Shown here: in pieces, positions 1 to 5,184 of the stretch
Position numbering within the stretch: the first letter of the stretch is position 1
Layout: every line of letters begins with the position of its first letter
Assembly: GCA_015062715.1 (NCBI GenBank)
Contig: SUUD01000142.1
Span: 1-5,679, forward strand
Source of the DNA: Olsenella sp.
GTDB lineage: Bacteria > Actinomycetota > Coriobacteriia > Coriobacteriales > Atopobiaceae
Direction: 5' to 3'
Length of the DNA stretch: 5,679 nt
Program-made: the position numbers and the translations under genes
The notes under the pieces: model-generated
Told to the model about the DNA's origin: nothing
Seen by the model: only the letters and a program-made list of their open reading frames with translations
The model's database searches: none

Positions 1-60
1 CTGCTGCGCTTCAAGGGCTCCGTCCACGAGCGCGCGGCCGCCGCCCGAGCCGACGCATAA
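1..60 (+). CDS. C-terminal tail of an upstream gene (partial)
   Basis: Frame 1 is open from the window edge to a TAA at 58-60 and encodes 19 residues, starting LLRFKGSVHE and ending in an alanine/arginine-rich tail. The stop lies 9 bases before the next start codon, on the same strand. This is the spacing expected of an operon, so it is probably the end of a real gene cotranscribed with the YczE-like gene. The fragment is too short to name a family. Confidence 0.5.
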   Translation: MLRFKGSVHERAAAARADA

Positions 61-69
61 GGGGCCGCC

Positions 70-750
70 ATGACGTCCCGCGACAGGGGGTCTCGCGGCC
101 TTCTCCTCGACTGCCTGCGTGTCGTGGCGGGGCTCTTTGTCTTTGCCGCGGGCGTCCACCTCACCATCCTCGCCAGCATCGGCCTCGCCCCCTGGGACAG
201 CCTGGGGATGGGCCTCTCGTACCACCTGCCGCTCAACTACGGGCTGTCCATGACGGCCATGGCTCTGGCGATCCTGGCCGTCGACCTCGCCATGGGCGAG
301 CGAATCGGCCTGGGCACCGTCATCGACGCCCTGTGCACGGGCAACTTCGTACAGCTCTTCAACGACCTCGACCCCCTGCCAGCCAACGGCTCGCTCCTGG
401 GCGGCCTCGTCCTGATGGCCGTGGGCTTCGCCATCATGGCGGTGGGCATGAAGCTCTACATGGAGGCGGGGCTGGGCTGCGGACCGCGCGACGCCCTGCT
501 CGTGGGGCTGGGCCGGCGCCTTCCGAACGTGCCCATCGGGGTGGTCGAGATCGGGCTGTGGTCGTTCGTCACGCTGGCGGGGTGGCTCCTGGGCGGGCCC
601 GTGGGTCTGGGAACGCTCTTCGCCGCCTTGGGTGCCGGCGCCGTCATGCAGGTGATCTACGACGCCCTTGGCTTCGAGCCCCGGGACGTGACGCATCGAG
701 GCCTTGGGGAGGTGCTCTCCCCGGCACGGTCCCCCCAGGAGGGCTCGTGA
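70..750 (+). CDS. YczE/YitT-type integral membrane protein
   Basis: A 226-residue polytopic membrane protein resembling the YczE/YyaS (COG2364-like) family, whose transported substrate and exact role are not established. Hydrophobic segments lie near residues 16-36, 57-74, 80-98, 108-129, 155-174 and 178-198. The two halves look like an internal duplication. A G-L-x-P/G-W/R-D motif after the first helix (GLAPWDSLGMGL, 38-49) recurs as GLGCGPRDALLVGL (134-147). An IGLGT/VGLGT helix start recurs at 79-83 and 178-182. The ATG at 70 follows AAGGGG (59-64) by 5 bases; this ribosome binding site overlaps the stop of the preceding gene and suggests translational coupling. The C-terminal 25 residues are polar and probably cytoplasmic. 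A hairpin over the stop codon suggests that transcription ends here. The family call rests on motif memory, not a search. Confidence 0.8.
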   Translation: MTSRDRGSRGLLLDCLRVVAGLFVFAAGVHLTILASIGLAPWDSLGMGLSYHLPLNYGLSMTAMALAILAVDLAMGERIGLGTVIDALCTGNFVQLFNDLDPLPANGSLLGGLVLMAVGFAIMAVGMKLYMEAGLGCGPRDALLVGLGRRLPNVPIGVVEIGLWSFVTLAGWLLGGPVGLGTLFAALGAGAVMQVIYDALGFEPRDVTHRGLGEVLSPARSPQEGS

Positions 751-762
751 CGCCACGAGCCC
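741..762 (+). terminator. Strong hairpin over the stop codon of the YczE-like gene
   Basis: GGGCTCGTG (741-749) and CACGAGCCC (754-762) are perfect reverse complements. They form a 9-bp, mostly G:C stem with a 4-base loop that includes the last base of the TGA stop (748-750). No T-run follows, so this is not a canonical intrinsic terminator. It may work as a U-less terminator, a pause site, or a 3'-end stabilising structure. Confidence 0.5.
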
Positions 763-908
763 AGGCCATCCTTATGGCGTCCTTATGCCGACCGTGTGGC
801 AGGGCCTCCGGGGAGAGGCTCCCGGCACCGCCCCGTCCTGCGGGTTTCCCACCATGCGGGACGTAAGGGCATGGGCCCACCGCATAAGGGAGACATGAGC
901 GCTTCACT

Positions 909-936
909 TTGTTCGTGTACCATTGTCTGGTTTTAT
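909..936 (+). promoter_or_regulatory. Candidate trkAH promoter (weak)
   Basis: TTGTTC (909-914) as -35 and TTTTAT (931-936) as -10 are separated by 16 bases, in the only T-rich patch of the intergenic region. Each hexamer matches the sigma-70 consensus at four of six bases. If this is right, transcription would start near 943 and the transcript would carry the 983-1006 hairpin, but not the repeats at 769-890. Confidence 0.25.
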
Positions 937-982
937 CCCGTGCCTCCCCGAGGTGCGGGCAGGCGAGGAAACTATGGGATCC

Positions 983-1024
983 CCCCGAGGCGTCGTCGAC
1001 GCGGGGCTTCCCGATGGCTGGGAG
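983..1024 (+). promoter_or_regulatory. Hairpin and possible Shine-Dalgarno-sequestering stem before trkA
   Basis: CCCCG (983-987) pairs with CGGGG (1002-1006), and CGTC (991-994) pairs with GACG (998-1001). AGG is a bulge on the 5' side and GTC the loop. Immediately after, TTCCC (1008-1012) can pair with GGGAG (1020-1024, one U-G pair), which is the probable trkA ribosome binding site. The GGGG at 1003-1006 could instead pair with the CCC at 1010-1012, so alternative folds exist. Translational control is an inference from base pairing only. Confidence 0.3.
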
Positions 1025-1030
1025 ACTGGC

Positions 1031-2389
1031 ATGAACATAATCGTCGTGGGCGCTGGAAAGATCGGCTCGGCGCTGGCGGGTTGCCTCTCGGACGAGGGGC
1101 ACAACATCACGGTAATCGAGCGCAACCCCGACAGGGTCTCGCGCATCTCGAACAACTATGACGTCATGACGATCTGCGCCGAGGGCGACATCGACTCCCT
1201 CAAGGAGGCCAGCGCCGAGAAGGCCGACCTTCTCATCGCCGCGACCAACTCCGACGAGTCGAACATCCTGTGCTGCCTCGTCGGTCGCAAGCTCGGCGTC
1301 AAGAACACCGTCGCCCGCGTGCGCGAGGAGGCCAACTACCGCGAGGTCCTCTTCCTCGAGAAGGAGCTTGGCCTGTCGCTCGTCATCAACCCCGAGCTTG
1401 CCTGCGCCAACAGGATCAGCCGCATGCTGCGCTTCCCGGCGTCCGCACAGGTGGACTCGTTCGCACATGACGAGGCCGAGCTCGCCCAGTTCGAGCTCAA
1501 GGCCAAGAACCCCCTCTGCGGCACCGCGCTCACCGACTACCACCGCACCGTTGGCGACGGGACGCTCGTGGCCGCCGTCGTGCGCGATGGCAACGCCTTG
1601 CTCCCCCAGTCGGACTTCCGCTTCATGGAGGGCGACACGGTGCTTGTCGTCGGCCCACCGCACGGGGTCAGCCGCCTTGCAAGGAAGCTCCACGTCCTGA
1701 GGGGCGGGGCTGAGGGCGCCCTGATCGTGGGCGGAGGTCGCATTGGCGCCTACCTGGCGCGCGAGCTCGTCCAGGCGGGCGTGGGCGTCACGTTGATCGA
1801 GAGCGACCAGGAGATCGCCGAAGAGGTCAAGGACCAGCTGCCTCAGGCCGAGGTCATCTGCGACGACGGCACGCAGCCGTCCTGCCTCGACGAGGCGGGC
1901 ATCGAGAGCACCGACGCCTTCGTCGCGCTCACCGGCATGGACGAGGTCAACACCATCCTGTGCGCCTATGCCCGCTCGCGCGGCGTGGCCAAGGTCATCG
2001 CCAAGGTGAGCGAGGCCCACTTCGTGGGCATGGCCTCGACCTTTGGGCTCGACGATCCCATGCAACCGCAGGTCATCATCGCCGAGCAGGTGCTTCAGCA
2101 CGTGCGCGGAATCGAGAACTCCGCACGCGCCCGTGACGTCGAGCTGCAGCGCAGCGTGATTGACGGCCAAATCGAGGTCCTCGAGTTCCTCGCCAAGGAC
2201 GGGTCGCCCTGCCTGGATGCCCCCCTGTCCAAGCTCAGCCTTCGCGAGGGGGCGCTCGTCGCCGCCATCATCCACGGGGGCGTCTGTGCCATCCCCACCG
2301 GCAGCAGCACCATACACGCGGGGGATCGCGTGCTGGTGGTCACCACGCATGCCGGCATGACCCAACTCGAAGACATCCTTAAGGACTAG
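1031..2389 (+). CDS. trkA: Trk potassium uptake system NAD-binding regulatory subunit TrkA
   Basis: A 452-residue peripheral membrane protein that assembles on the cytoplasmic face of TrkH and gates K+ uptake in response to bound nucleotide. The length is close to the usual ~458. It has the expected tandem layout: RCK_N about 1-120, RCK_C about 140-220, RCK_N about 230-350, RCK_C about 370-450. Both Rossmann units keep a glycine loop (GAGKIG at 7-12, GGGRIG at 234-239) and an acidic residue at the end of strand 2 (E30, E257), so both look able to bind nucleotide. Other matching signatures are EGD at 51-53, ATNSDESN at 71-78 and TGMDEVN at 301-307. The ATG at 1031 was chosen because family members begin directly with the first beta strand (MNIIVVGAG) and because GGGAG (1020-1024) lies 6 bases upstream. 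An in-frame ATG at 974 with GAGG at 965-968 would add 19 unlikely residues. The trkH start lies 6 bases after the stop, giving one operon. Confidence 0.95.
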   Translation: MNIIVVGAGKIGSALAGCLSDEGHNITVIERNPDRVSRISNNYDVMTICAEGDIDSLKEASAEKADLLIAATNSDESNILCCLVGRKLGVKNTVARVREEANYREVLFLEKELGLSLVINPELACANRISRMLRFPASAQVDSFAHDEAELAQFELKAKNPLCGTALTDYHRTVGDGTLVAAVVRDGNALLPQSDFRFMEGDTVLVVGPPHGVSRLARKLHVLRGGAEGALIVGGGRIGAYLARELVQAGVGVTLIESDQEIAEEVKDQLPQAEVICDDGTQPSCLDEAGIESTDAFVALTGMDEVNTILCAYARSRGVAKVIAKVSEAHFVGMASTFGLDDPMQPQVIIAEQVLQHVRGIENSARARDVELQRSVIDGQIEVLEFLAKDGSPCLDAPLSKLSLREGALVAAIIHGGVCAIPTGSSTIHAGDRVLVVTTHAGMTQLEDILKD

Positions 2390-2395
2390 ACAAGC

Positions 2396-3847
2396 ATGAG
2401 GTCTCGCATCATCCCCAGGATCCTCTCGCGCGTCCTGCTCATAGAGGCGCTGCTGCTGTGCCTGCCCATGGTCTGCGCGGGCATCTACGCCGAGGACACG
2501 TCACCGTTTCTGCTCACCATCATCTGCCTTCTCGTCGTCGCGGCCGCCCTCGCCTGGCTAGGCAGGAAGGCGAGCGTCAGCAGCATGCGCGCGGTCGAGG
2601 GCTTCGTCTCGGTCGGCCTCTCGTGGATCGCCATGAGCCTCTTTGGGGCGCTGCCCTTCGTGCTCTCCGGCGAGATACCCAGCTATGTCGACGCGTTCTT
2701 CGAGACCGCGTCGGGCTTCACCACCACCGGCGCCTCGATCCTCACCGACGTGGAGGCGCTCTCGCGCTCCATGCTCTTCTGGCGCAGCTTCTCGCACTTC
2801 ATCGGCGGCATGGGCGTTCTCGTGTTCATGATGGCGGTCATGCCGCTCGACGAGCGTCACTCCCTGCACCTCATGCGTGCCGAGATGACCGGCCCGGTCA
2901 AGGGAAAGCTCGTGCCGCAGATGAGCTCCACAGCAAAGATCCTCTATCGCATCTACATGGGGCTCACCGCCCTCGAGGTGCTGTTCCTGCTCGCCGGCGG
3001 CATGCCCCTGTACGACAGCCTGCTCACGTCCTTTGGCACCACGGCAACTGGTGGCTTCGGCATCTACAACTCGAGCATGGGCGCCTACGACAGCGTCTAC
3101 CTGGAGATGGTCGTCGCGGTGTTTATGGTGCTGTCGGGCATCAACTTCAACTTGTACTACCTGGTGCTCATGCGGCGCTCCATCACGGGCCTCAAGAGCG
3201 AGGAGCTCTACACGTACCTGGGCATCATCGGCTTTGCCACCATCACCATCGCGACCAACATCTCTGGCCAGGTGGGAGGCCCGCTGCAGGCCCTGCGCTA
3301 CTCGTTCTTCCAGGTGGCCTCGATCATGACCTCGACGGGGTTCTCGTCGACCAACTTCGACCTGTGGCCCACCTACTCCCGCGTCCTGCTCGTGCTGCTC
3401 ATGCTCATTGGCGCGTGCGCAGGCTCCACGGGCGGCGGCACCAAGGTGTCGCGCCTCATCATCCTGGTGAAGACGACCATTGGTGACCTTCGCCAGCAGG
3501 CCTCCCCCCGCTCCGTGCAGCGCATCACCCTCGAGGGGAACCGCCTCGACGACCGCACCATCAAGGCAACCTTCTACTACCTCGCCATGTACGCCTCGCT
3601 CGTGGTGGCGTCGTGCCTGTTCCTCTCGGCACAGGGCGCCGACATCGTGACCACGTTCACCTCGACGATCGCCTGCCTCTCCAACATCGGCCCCGGCCTG
3701 GGCGCCGTGGGCCCGGCGGGCAACTTCGCATTCTGGAACCCCGGTGCCAAGGTTCTGCTGTCGTTCCTCATGCTGCTGGGCCGCCTGGACATCTATGCCG
3801 TGGCCATGCTGTTCTCGCCCAGCGTGTGGAAGAGCCTGCTGCGCTAG
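2396..3847 (+). CDS. trkH: Trk potassium uptake system channel subunit TrkH
   Basis: A 483-residue integral membrane protein and the ion-conducting partner of TrkA; the length is normal for TrkH. It shows the four membrane-pore-membrane repeats of the SKT superfamily. Selectivity-filter loops are visible as SGFTTTGAS (filter Gly112), TTATGGFG (Gly219), TSTGFSSTNF (Gly315) and SNIGPGLG (Gly432). All four filter glycines are present. The intramembrane gating loop of the third repeat is seen as GACAGSTGGGTK (339-350). The FSHFIGGMGVLVF stretch (132-144) and the LGRLDIY motif near the C-terminus (461-467) also match the family. The ATG at 2396 follows the trkA stop by 6 bases. Its likely ribosome binding site AAGGA (2381-2385) lies inside the end of trkA, about 10 bases upstream, so the two genes are probably cotranscribed and translationally coupled. 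No clear terminator follows. Confidence 0.95.
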   Translation: MRSRIIPRILSRVLLIEALLLCLPMVCAGIYAEDTSPFLLTIICLLVVAAALAWLGRKASVSSMRAVEGFVSVGLSWIAMSLFGALPFVLSGEIPSYVDAFFETASGFTTTGASILTDVEALSRSMLFWRSFSHFIGGMGVLVFMMAVMPLDERHSLHLMRAEMTGPVKGKLVPQMSSTAKILYRIYMGLTALEVLFLLAGGMPLYDSLLTSFGTTATGGFGIYNSSMGAYDSVYLEMVVAVFMVLSGINFNLYYLVLMRRSITGLKSEELYTYLGIIGFATITIATNISGQVGGPLQALRYSFFQVASIMTSTGFSSTNFDLWPTYSRVLLVLLMLIGACAGSTGGGTKVSRLIILVKTTIGDLRQQASPRSVQRITLEGNRLDDRTIKATFYYLAMYASLVVASCLFLSAQGADIVTTFTSTIACLSNIGPGLGAVGPAGNFAFWNPGAKVLLSFLMLLGRLDIYAVAMLFSPSVWKSLLR

Positions 3848-3891
3848 GGCGAGGCGGCCCTTCTGGAGGCCAACGGTATCCCCGCCGTCGA
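3848..3891 (+). other. Short intergenic spacer after trkH, no clear terminator
   Basis: The 44 bases between the trkH stop and the TATAAT box contain only a weak GGCC...GGCC pairing (near 3855-3871) and no T-run. Read-through from trkAH into the glutaredoxin gene is therefore possible in addition to its own promoter. Confidence 0.35.
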
Positions 3892-3897
3892 TATAAT
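3892..3897 (+). promoter_or_regulatory. Perfect -10 box (TATAAT) of the glutaredoxin gene
   Basis: A consensus TATAAT stands out in the G+C-rich context, 31 bases before the ATG at 3929, and would give a 5' leader of about 25 bases. No good -35 hexamer is seen 16-18 bases upstream (GCCAAC at 17 bases), and there is no extended -10 TG. The promoter may depend on an activator or simply on the strong -10. Confidence 0.55.
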
Positions 3898-3928
3898 GCG
3901 GCCTAAGCAGCTTGTCGAAGGAGGAATC

Positions 3929-4249
3929 ATGGCCGCACACGAACTCGAGCTCTATGTCTTCATGAACTGCCCGTACTGCATGCGCGTCTTCAGCTACCTG
4001 GAGGAGGCGGGCATCGAGATCCCCCTGCGTGACGTCCTTGCAGATCCCGAGGCCAAGCAGACTCTCAAGGAAGTGGGCGGCAAGGTGCAGGTGCCGTGCC
4101 TGTTCATCGATGGCGAGCCCCTGTACGAGTCGCTCGACATCATCGACTGGCTCAAGGAGAACGTGGGCGGCGAGGCTGGCGCGGACTTCACCGTCGAGGA
4201 GACCGACGAGTACCCCGAGGGCTCTGCCTGCATGGTGCCCTGGGCATAG
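3929..4249 (+). CDS. Glutaredoxin-like thiol-disulfide oxidoreductase
   Basis: A 106-residue cytoplasmic thioredoxin-fold protein. The redox-active CPYC motif at 14-17 follows the first strand (ELYVFMNCPYC). The cis-proline loop KVQVPCLFIDG (52-62, Pro56) and the YESLDIIDWL helix (66-75) match glutaredoxins and GST N-terminal domains. It likely reduces disulfides or glutathione-mixed disulfides, or uses another low-molecular-weight thiol if the organism lacks glutathione. Residues after about 80 form an acidic tail rich in Glu, Asp and Gly, longer than in minimal glutaredoxins, with a late extra cysteine (C101). The ATG at 3929 is preferred because AAGGAGG (3918-3924) lies 4 bases upstream and the product then starts at the first strand. 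An in-frame ATG at 3896 falls inside the TATAAT box and would add 11 residues. It is followed by a long gene-free region and then genes in the opposite direction. Confidence 0.85.
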   Translation: MAAHELELYVFMNCPYCMRVFSYLEEAGIEIPLRDVLADPEAKQTLKEVGGKVQVPCLFIDGEPLYESLDIIDWLKENVGGEAGADFTVEETDEYPEGSACMVPWA

Positions 4250-4430
4250 CGCTTAGAGCTCAGCGGTAATCCAGCACGCGCGGCCGTGATGCCCGCGGAC
4301 GACGAGGGGACGTTCACCTCGTGCGCCGGGGCACGTGCGAGGGCACCGTCTGGACATGGCCAGGCTGGGGCTTCGAGCGGGTAGACGGCCTAAAGGGACA
4401 TGGTTGCGACTTCACCCCATGAATGAGATG
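4250..4430 (+). other. Gene-free region after the glutaredoxin gene with weak hairpins
   Basis: No supportable gene lies here. Immediately after the stop, CGCT (4250-4253) can pair with AGCG (4262-4265) around AGAGCT, a weak stem. A better one uses CCTCG (4317-4321) with CGAGG (4338-4342) enclosing TGC/GCA (4322-4324/4331-4333), with a 4-base bulge. ACGAGG (4302-4307) could compete for CCTCGT (4317-4322). None is followed by a T-run, so termination is possible but unproven. GTTGCGACTT at 4403-4412 differs by one base from part of the arm of the neighbouring inverted-repeat element. Confidence 0.4.
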
Positions 4431-4464
4431 CTCCAGTGCACTAAAGTTGCGAGTTGCGGGAGAA
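4431..4464 (+). repeat. Left inverted-repeat arm
   Basis: This 34-base arm carries a tandem GTTGCG-A-GTTGCG-G block (4446-4459) next to a GTGCAC palindrome (4437-4442). Repeated short words of this kind inside an arm could be protein-binding sites, for example for a transposase; that role is inferred. Confidence 0.8.
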
Positions 4465-4559
4465 TAACAGCACTTTTTGGCTCAGGATACCGTTCTGGAT
4501 CCAACTCGATTGACTGCCAACTGGGGTTTTGCAATTGCGGAACCTCGTGGCCCCTAGAT

Positions 4560-4593
4560 TTCTCCCGCAACTCGAAACTTTAGTGCACTGGAG
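4560..4593 (-). repeat. Right inverted-repeat arm
   Basis: Reverse complement of the left arm except for one base at 4575, which turns the outer GTTGCG word into GTTTCG. A partial, gapped match continues outward (4594-4601 against 4424-4430), so the ancestral repeat may have been slightly longer. Confidence 0.8.
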
Positions 4594-4641
4594 TAGTCTG
4601 AGCGGCCGACGGGAACCTCGGATGGCCCAATATGGCCGGCC
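4594..4641. other. Spacer between the inverted-repeat element and the dCMP deaminase stop
   Basis: These 48 bases hold a weak GGCC...GGCC pairing around an ATATT centre (about 4625-4638) and no T-run on the minus strand. A terminator for the dCMP deaminase transcript is therefore not evident, unless the adjacent long inverted repeat serves as one. Confidence 0.3.
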
Positions 4642-5124
4642 CTACATTAGGGCACTCACGGGCAGCCGCATCTGCCGATAGCTCACGCCGCAGCGGTCGA
4701 GCACGGACTTGGCCACCTTGCCGTCGATGGTCTCGCCGTACTTGTCGTCCAGGTACACGACCTCGCCTATGCCGGCCTGCGCGAGCGTCTTGGCGCACTC
4801 CTTGCAGGGGAAGAGCGTCACGTAGACCCGAGCGCCGGAGAGCTCCTTGAGCGAGCCGCGGTAGTTGAGGATGGCGTTGGCCTCGGCGTGGATCACGTAG
4901 TTGTGCTTGTCGGTGAGGGGGTCCTCCGTGGTGTCCCAGGGGAAGTCGTCGTCGTTGAGGCCAGACGGCGTGCCGTTGTAGCCAACCGAGAGGATCCTGT
5001 TGTCGGGACCCGCGATGCAGGCACCCACCTGCGTGTTGGGGTCCTTGCTGCGCAGGCTGGCGGCGACCGCCACGCGCATGAAGAACTCGTCCCACGAAAT
5101 GACGTTGTCTCGCTTGCCGGGCAT
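4642..5124 (-). CDS. dCMP deaminase (deoxycytidylate deaminase, ComEB-like)
   Basis: A 160-residue cytosolic zinc enzyme that deaminates dCMP to dUMP, feeding thymidylate synthesis. The zinc and catalytic signatures are complete: HAE at 79-81 (His79 ligand, Glu81 proton shuttle, in HAEANAIL) and PCKEC at 106-110 (Cys107 and Cys110 ligands). The GYNGTPSG segment (48-55) and the C-terminal VVYLDDKYGE region (122-131) are typical of dCMP deaminases rather than cytidine deaminases or tRNA adenosine deaminases. Length is normal. The ATG (5124-5122) is preceded on its strand by AGGGGAG (complement of about 5131-5137) with about 6 bases of spacing. A TACAAT box lies further upstream at 5159-5154. 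It is convergent with the glutaredoxin gene and lies 60 bases downstream of the MntP-like gene on the same strand. The inverted-repeat element begins about 48 bases after its stop. Confidence 0.92.
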   Translation of the reverse strand: MPGKRDNVISWDEFFMRVAVAASLRSKDPNTQVGACIAGPDNRILSVGYNGTPSGLNDDDFPWDTTEDPLTDKHNYVIHAEANAILNYRGSLKELSGARVYVTLFPCKECAKTLAQAGIGEVVYLDDKYGETIDGKVAKSVLDRCGVSYRQMRLPVSALM

Positions 5125-5153
5125 GGGCGTCTCCCCTCTCGCAGTTACGCCTG

Positions 5154-5182
5154 ATTGTACACGGCTTTGGCGGACCAGACAG
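5154..5182 (-). promoter_or_regulatory. Likely promoter of the dCMP deaminase gene
   Basis: Read on the minus strand, TACAAT (5159-5154) matches the -10 consensus at five of six bases. CTGTCT (5182-5177) is a poor -35 at 17 bases of spacing. Transcription would start near 5147 and give a leader of about 22 bases. The gene could also be read from the upstream MntP-like gene, since no terminator is visible in the 60-base gap. Confidence 0.45.
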
Positions 5183-5184
5183 GC

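Larger units (their letters stand above)
751..1030 (+). promoter_or_regulatory. Structured non-coding leader/intergenic region upstream of trkA
   Basis: This 280-base stretch contains no convincing gene. It holds a tandem near-repeat (TCCTTATGGCG at 769-779, TCCTTATGCCG at 780-790). An 8-base inverted repeat links CCTTATGC (781-788) to GCATAAGG (882-889). Smaller hairpins include GGGAG/CTCCC (811-815/819-823) and CCATGC/GCATGG (852-857/869-874). A 9-bp bulged hairpin at 983-1006 lies directly before the trkA ribosome binding site. The bases from about 898 to 940 are noticeably poorer in G+C, as expected of a promoter. I looked for the conserved blocks of the c-di-AMP (ydaO) riboswitch, which would suit a potassium transporter, and did not find them. 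Confidence 0.45.
4431..4593. mobile_element. MITE-like element: 34-base inverted repeats around a 95-base non-coding centre
   Basis: The left arm (4431-4464, starting CTCCAGTGCACTAAAG) and right arm (4560-4593, ending CTTTAGTGCACTGGAG) are reverse complements at 33 of 34 positions. The one mismatch is C4450 against A4575. The arms are about half G+C, clearly lower than the neighbouring genes. The centre has no believable reading frame. It contains CAACTCGA (4502-4509), also present in the right arm (4568-4575), a CCAACT pair (4501-4506, 4517-4522) and a GCAATTGC palindrome (4531-4538). Position between two convergent genes and long near-perfect arms fit a non-autonomous miniature element mobilised by a transposase elsewhere. 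No clear target-site duplication is visible (left flank GAGATG, right flank TAGTCT). A very long hairpin acting on transcript ends of both flanking genes is the alternative. Confidence 0.6.

Noticed and set aside
923..1030. N-terminal extension of TrkA from the TTG at 923 or the ATG at 974
   Set aside because: TrkA proteins begin directly with the Rossmann strand that starts at 1031, which has its own ribosome binding site. The extension is Gly/Pro-rich and overlaps the leader hairpin.
751..1030. c-di-AMP (ydaO-type) riboswitch upstream of trkA
   Set aside because: The context is suggestive, but the conserved blocks expected of that riboswitch were not found on reading the region.
895..1161. 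Small plus-strand gene starting at the ATG at 895
   Set aside because: AAGGGAG is only 2 bases before the ATG, too close to serve as a ribosome binding site. The frame runs into trkA and becomes an Arg/Gly-rich out-of-frame shadow.
644..2365. Long minus-strand open frame (573 codons) opposite trkA
   Set aside because: It lies antisense to a gene with full TrkA signatures, and its protein is low-complexity His/Gly/Ala/Asp-rich with no family features. Long antisense frames are common in G+C-rich DNA.
2558..3940. Long minus-strand open frame (460 codons) opposite trkH
   Set aside because: It is an antisense shadow of a membrane channel gene. The translation is rich in His, Glu and Arg without domains, and it has no promoter or ribosome binding site of note.
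4335..4583. 82-codon plus-strand frame from a GTG across the inverted-repeat element
   Set aside because: It runs across the boundary and centre of the repeat element, lacks a ribosome binding site, and encodes an Arg/Gly/Cys-rich sequence with no recognisable fold.
4431..4593. Simple intrinsic terminator or CRISPR-like repeat
   Set aside because: The 95-base spacer is far too long for an intrinsic terminator loop and no T-run follows. There are only two inverted copies, not multiple direct repeats with spacers.
4580..5095. Second minus-strand frame overlapping the dCMP deaminase
   Set aside because: It is an out-of-frame shadow. The overlapping frame carries all zinc-binding motifs of dCMP deaminase, while this one is Arg/Gln/His-rich without motifs.
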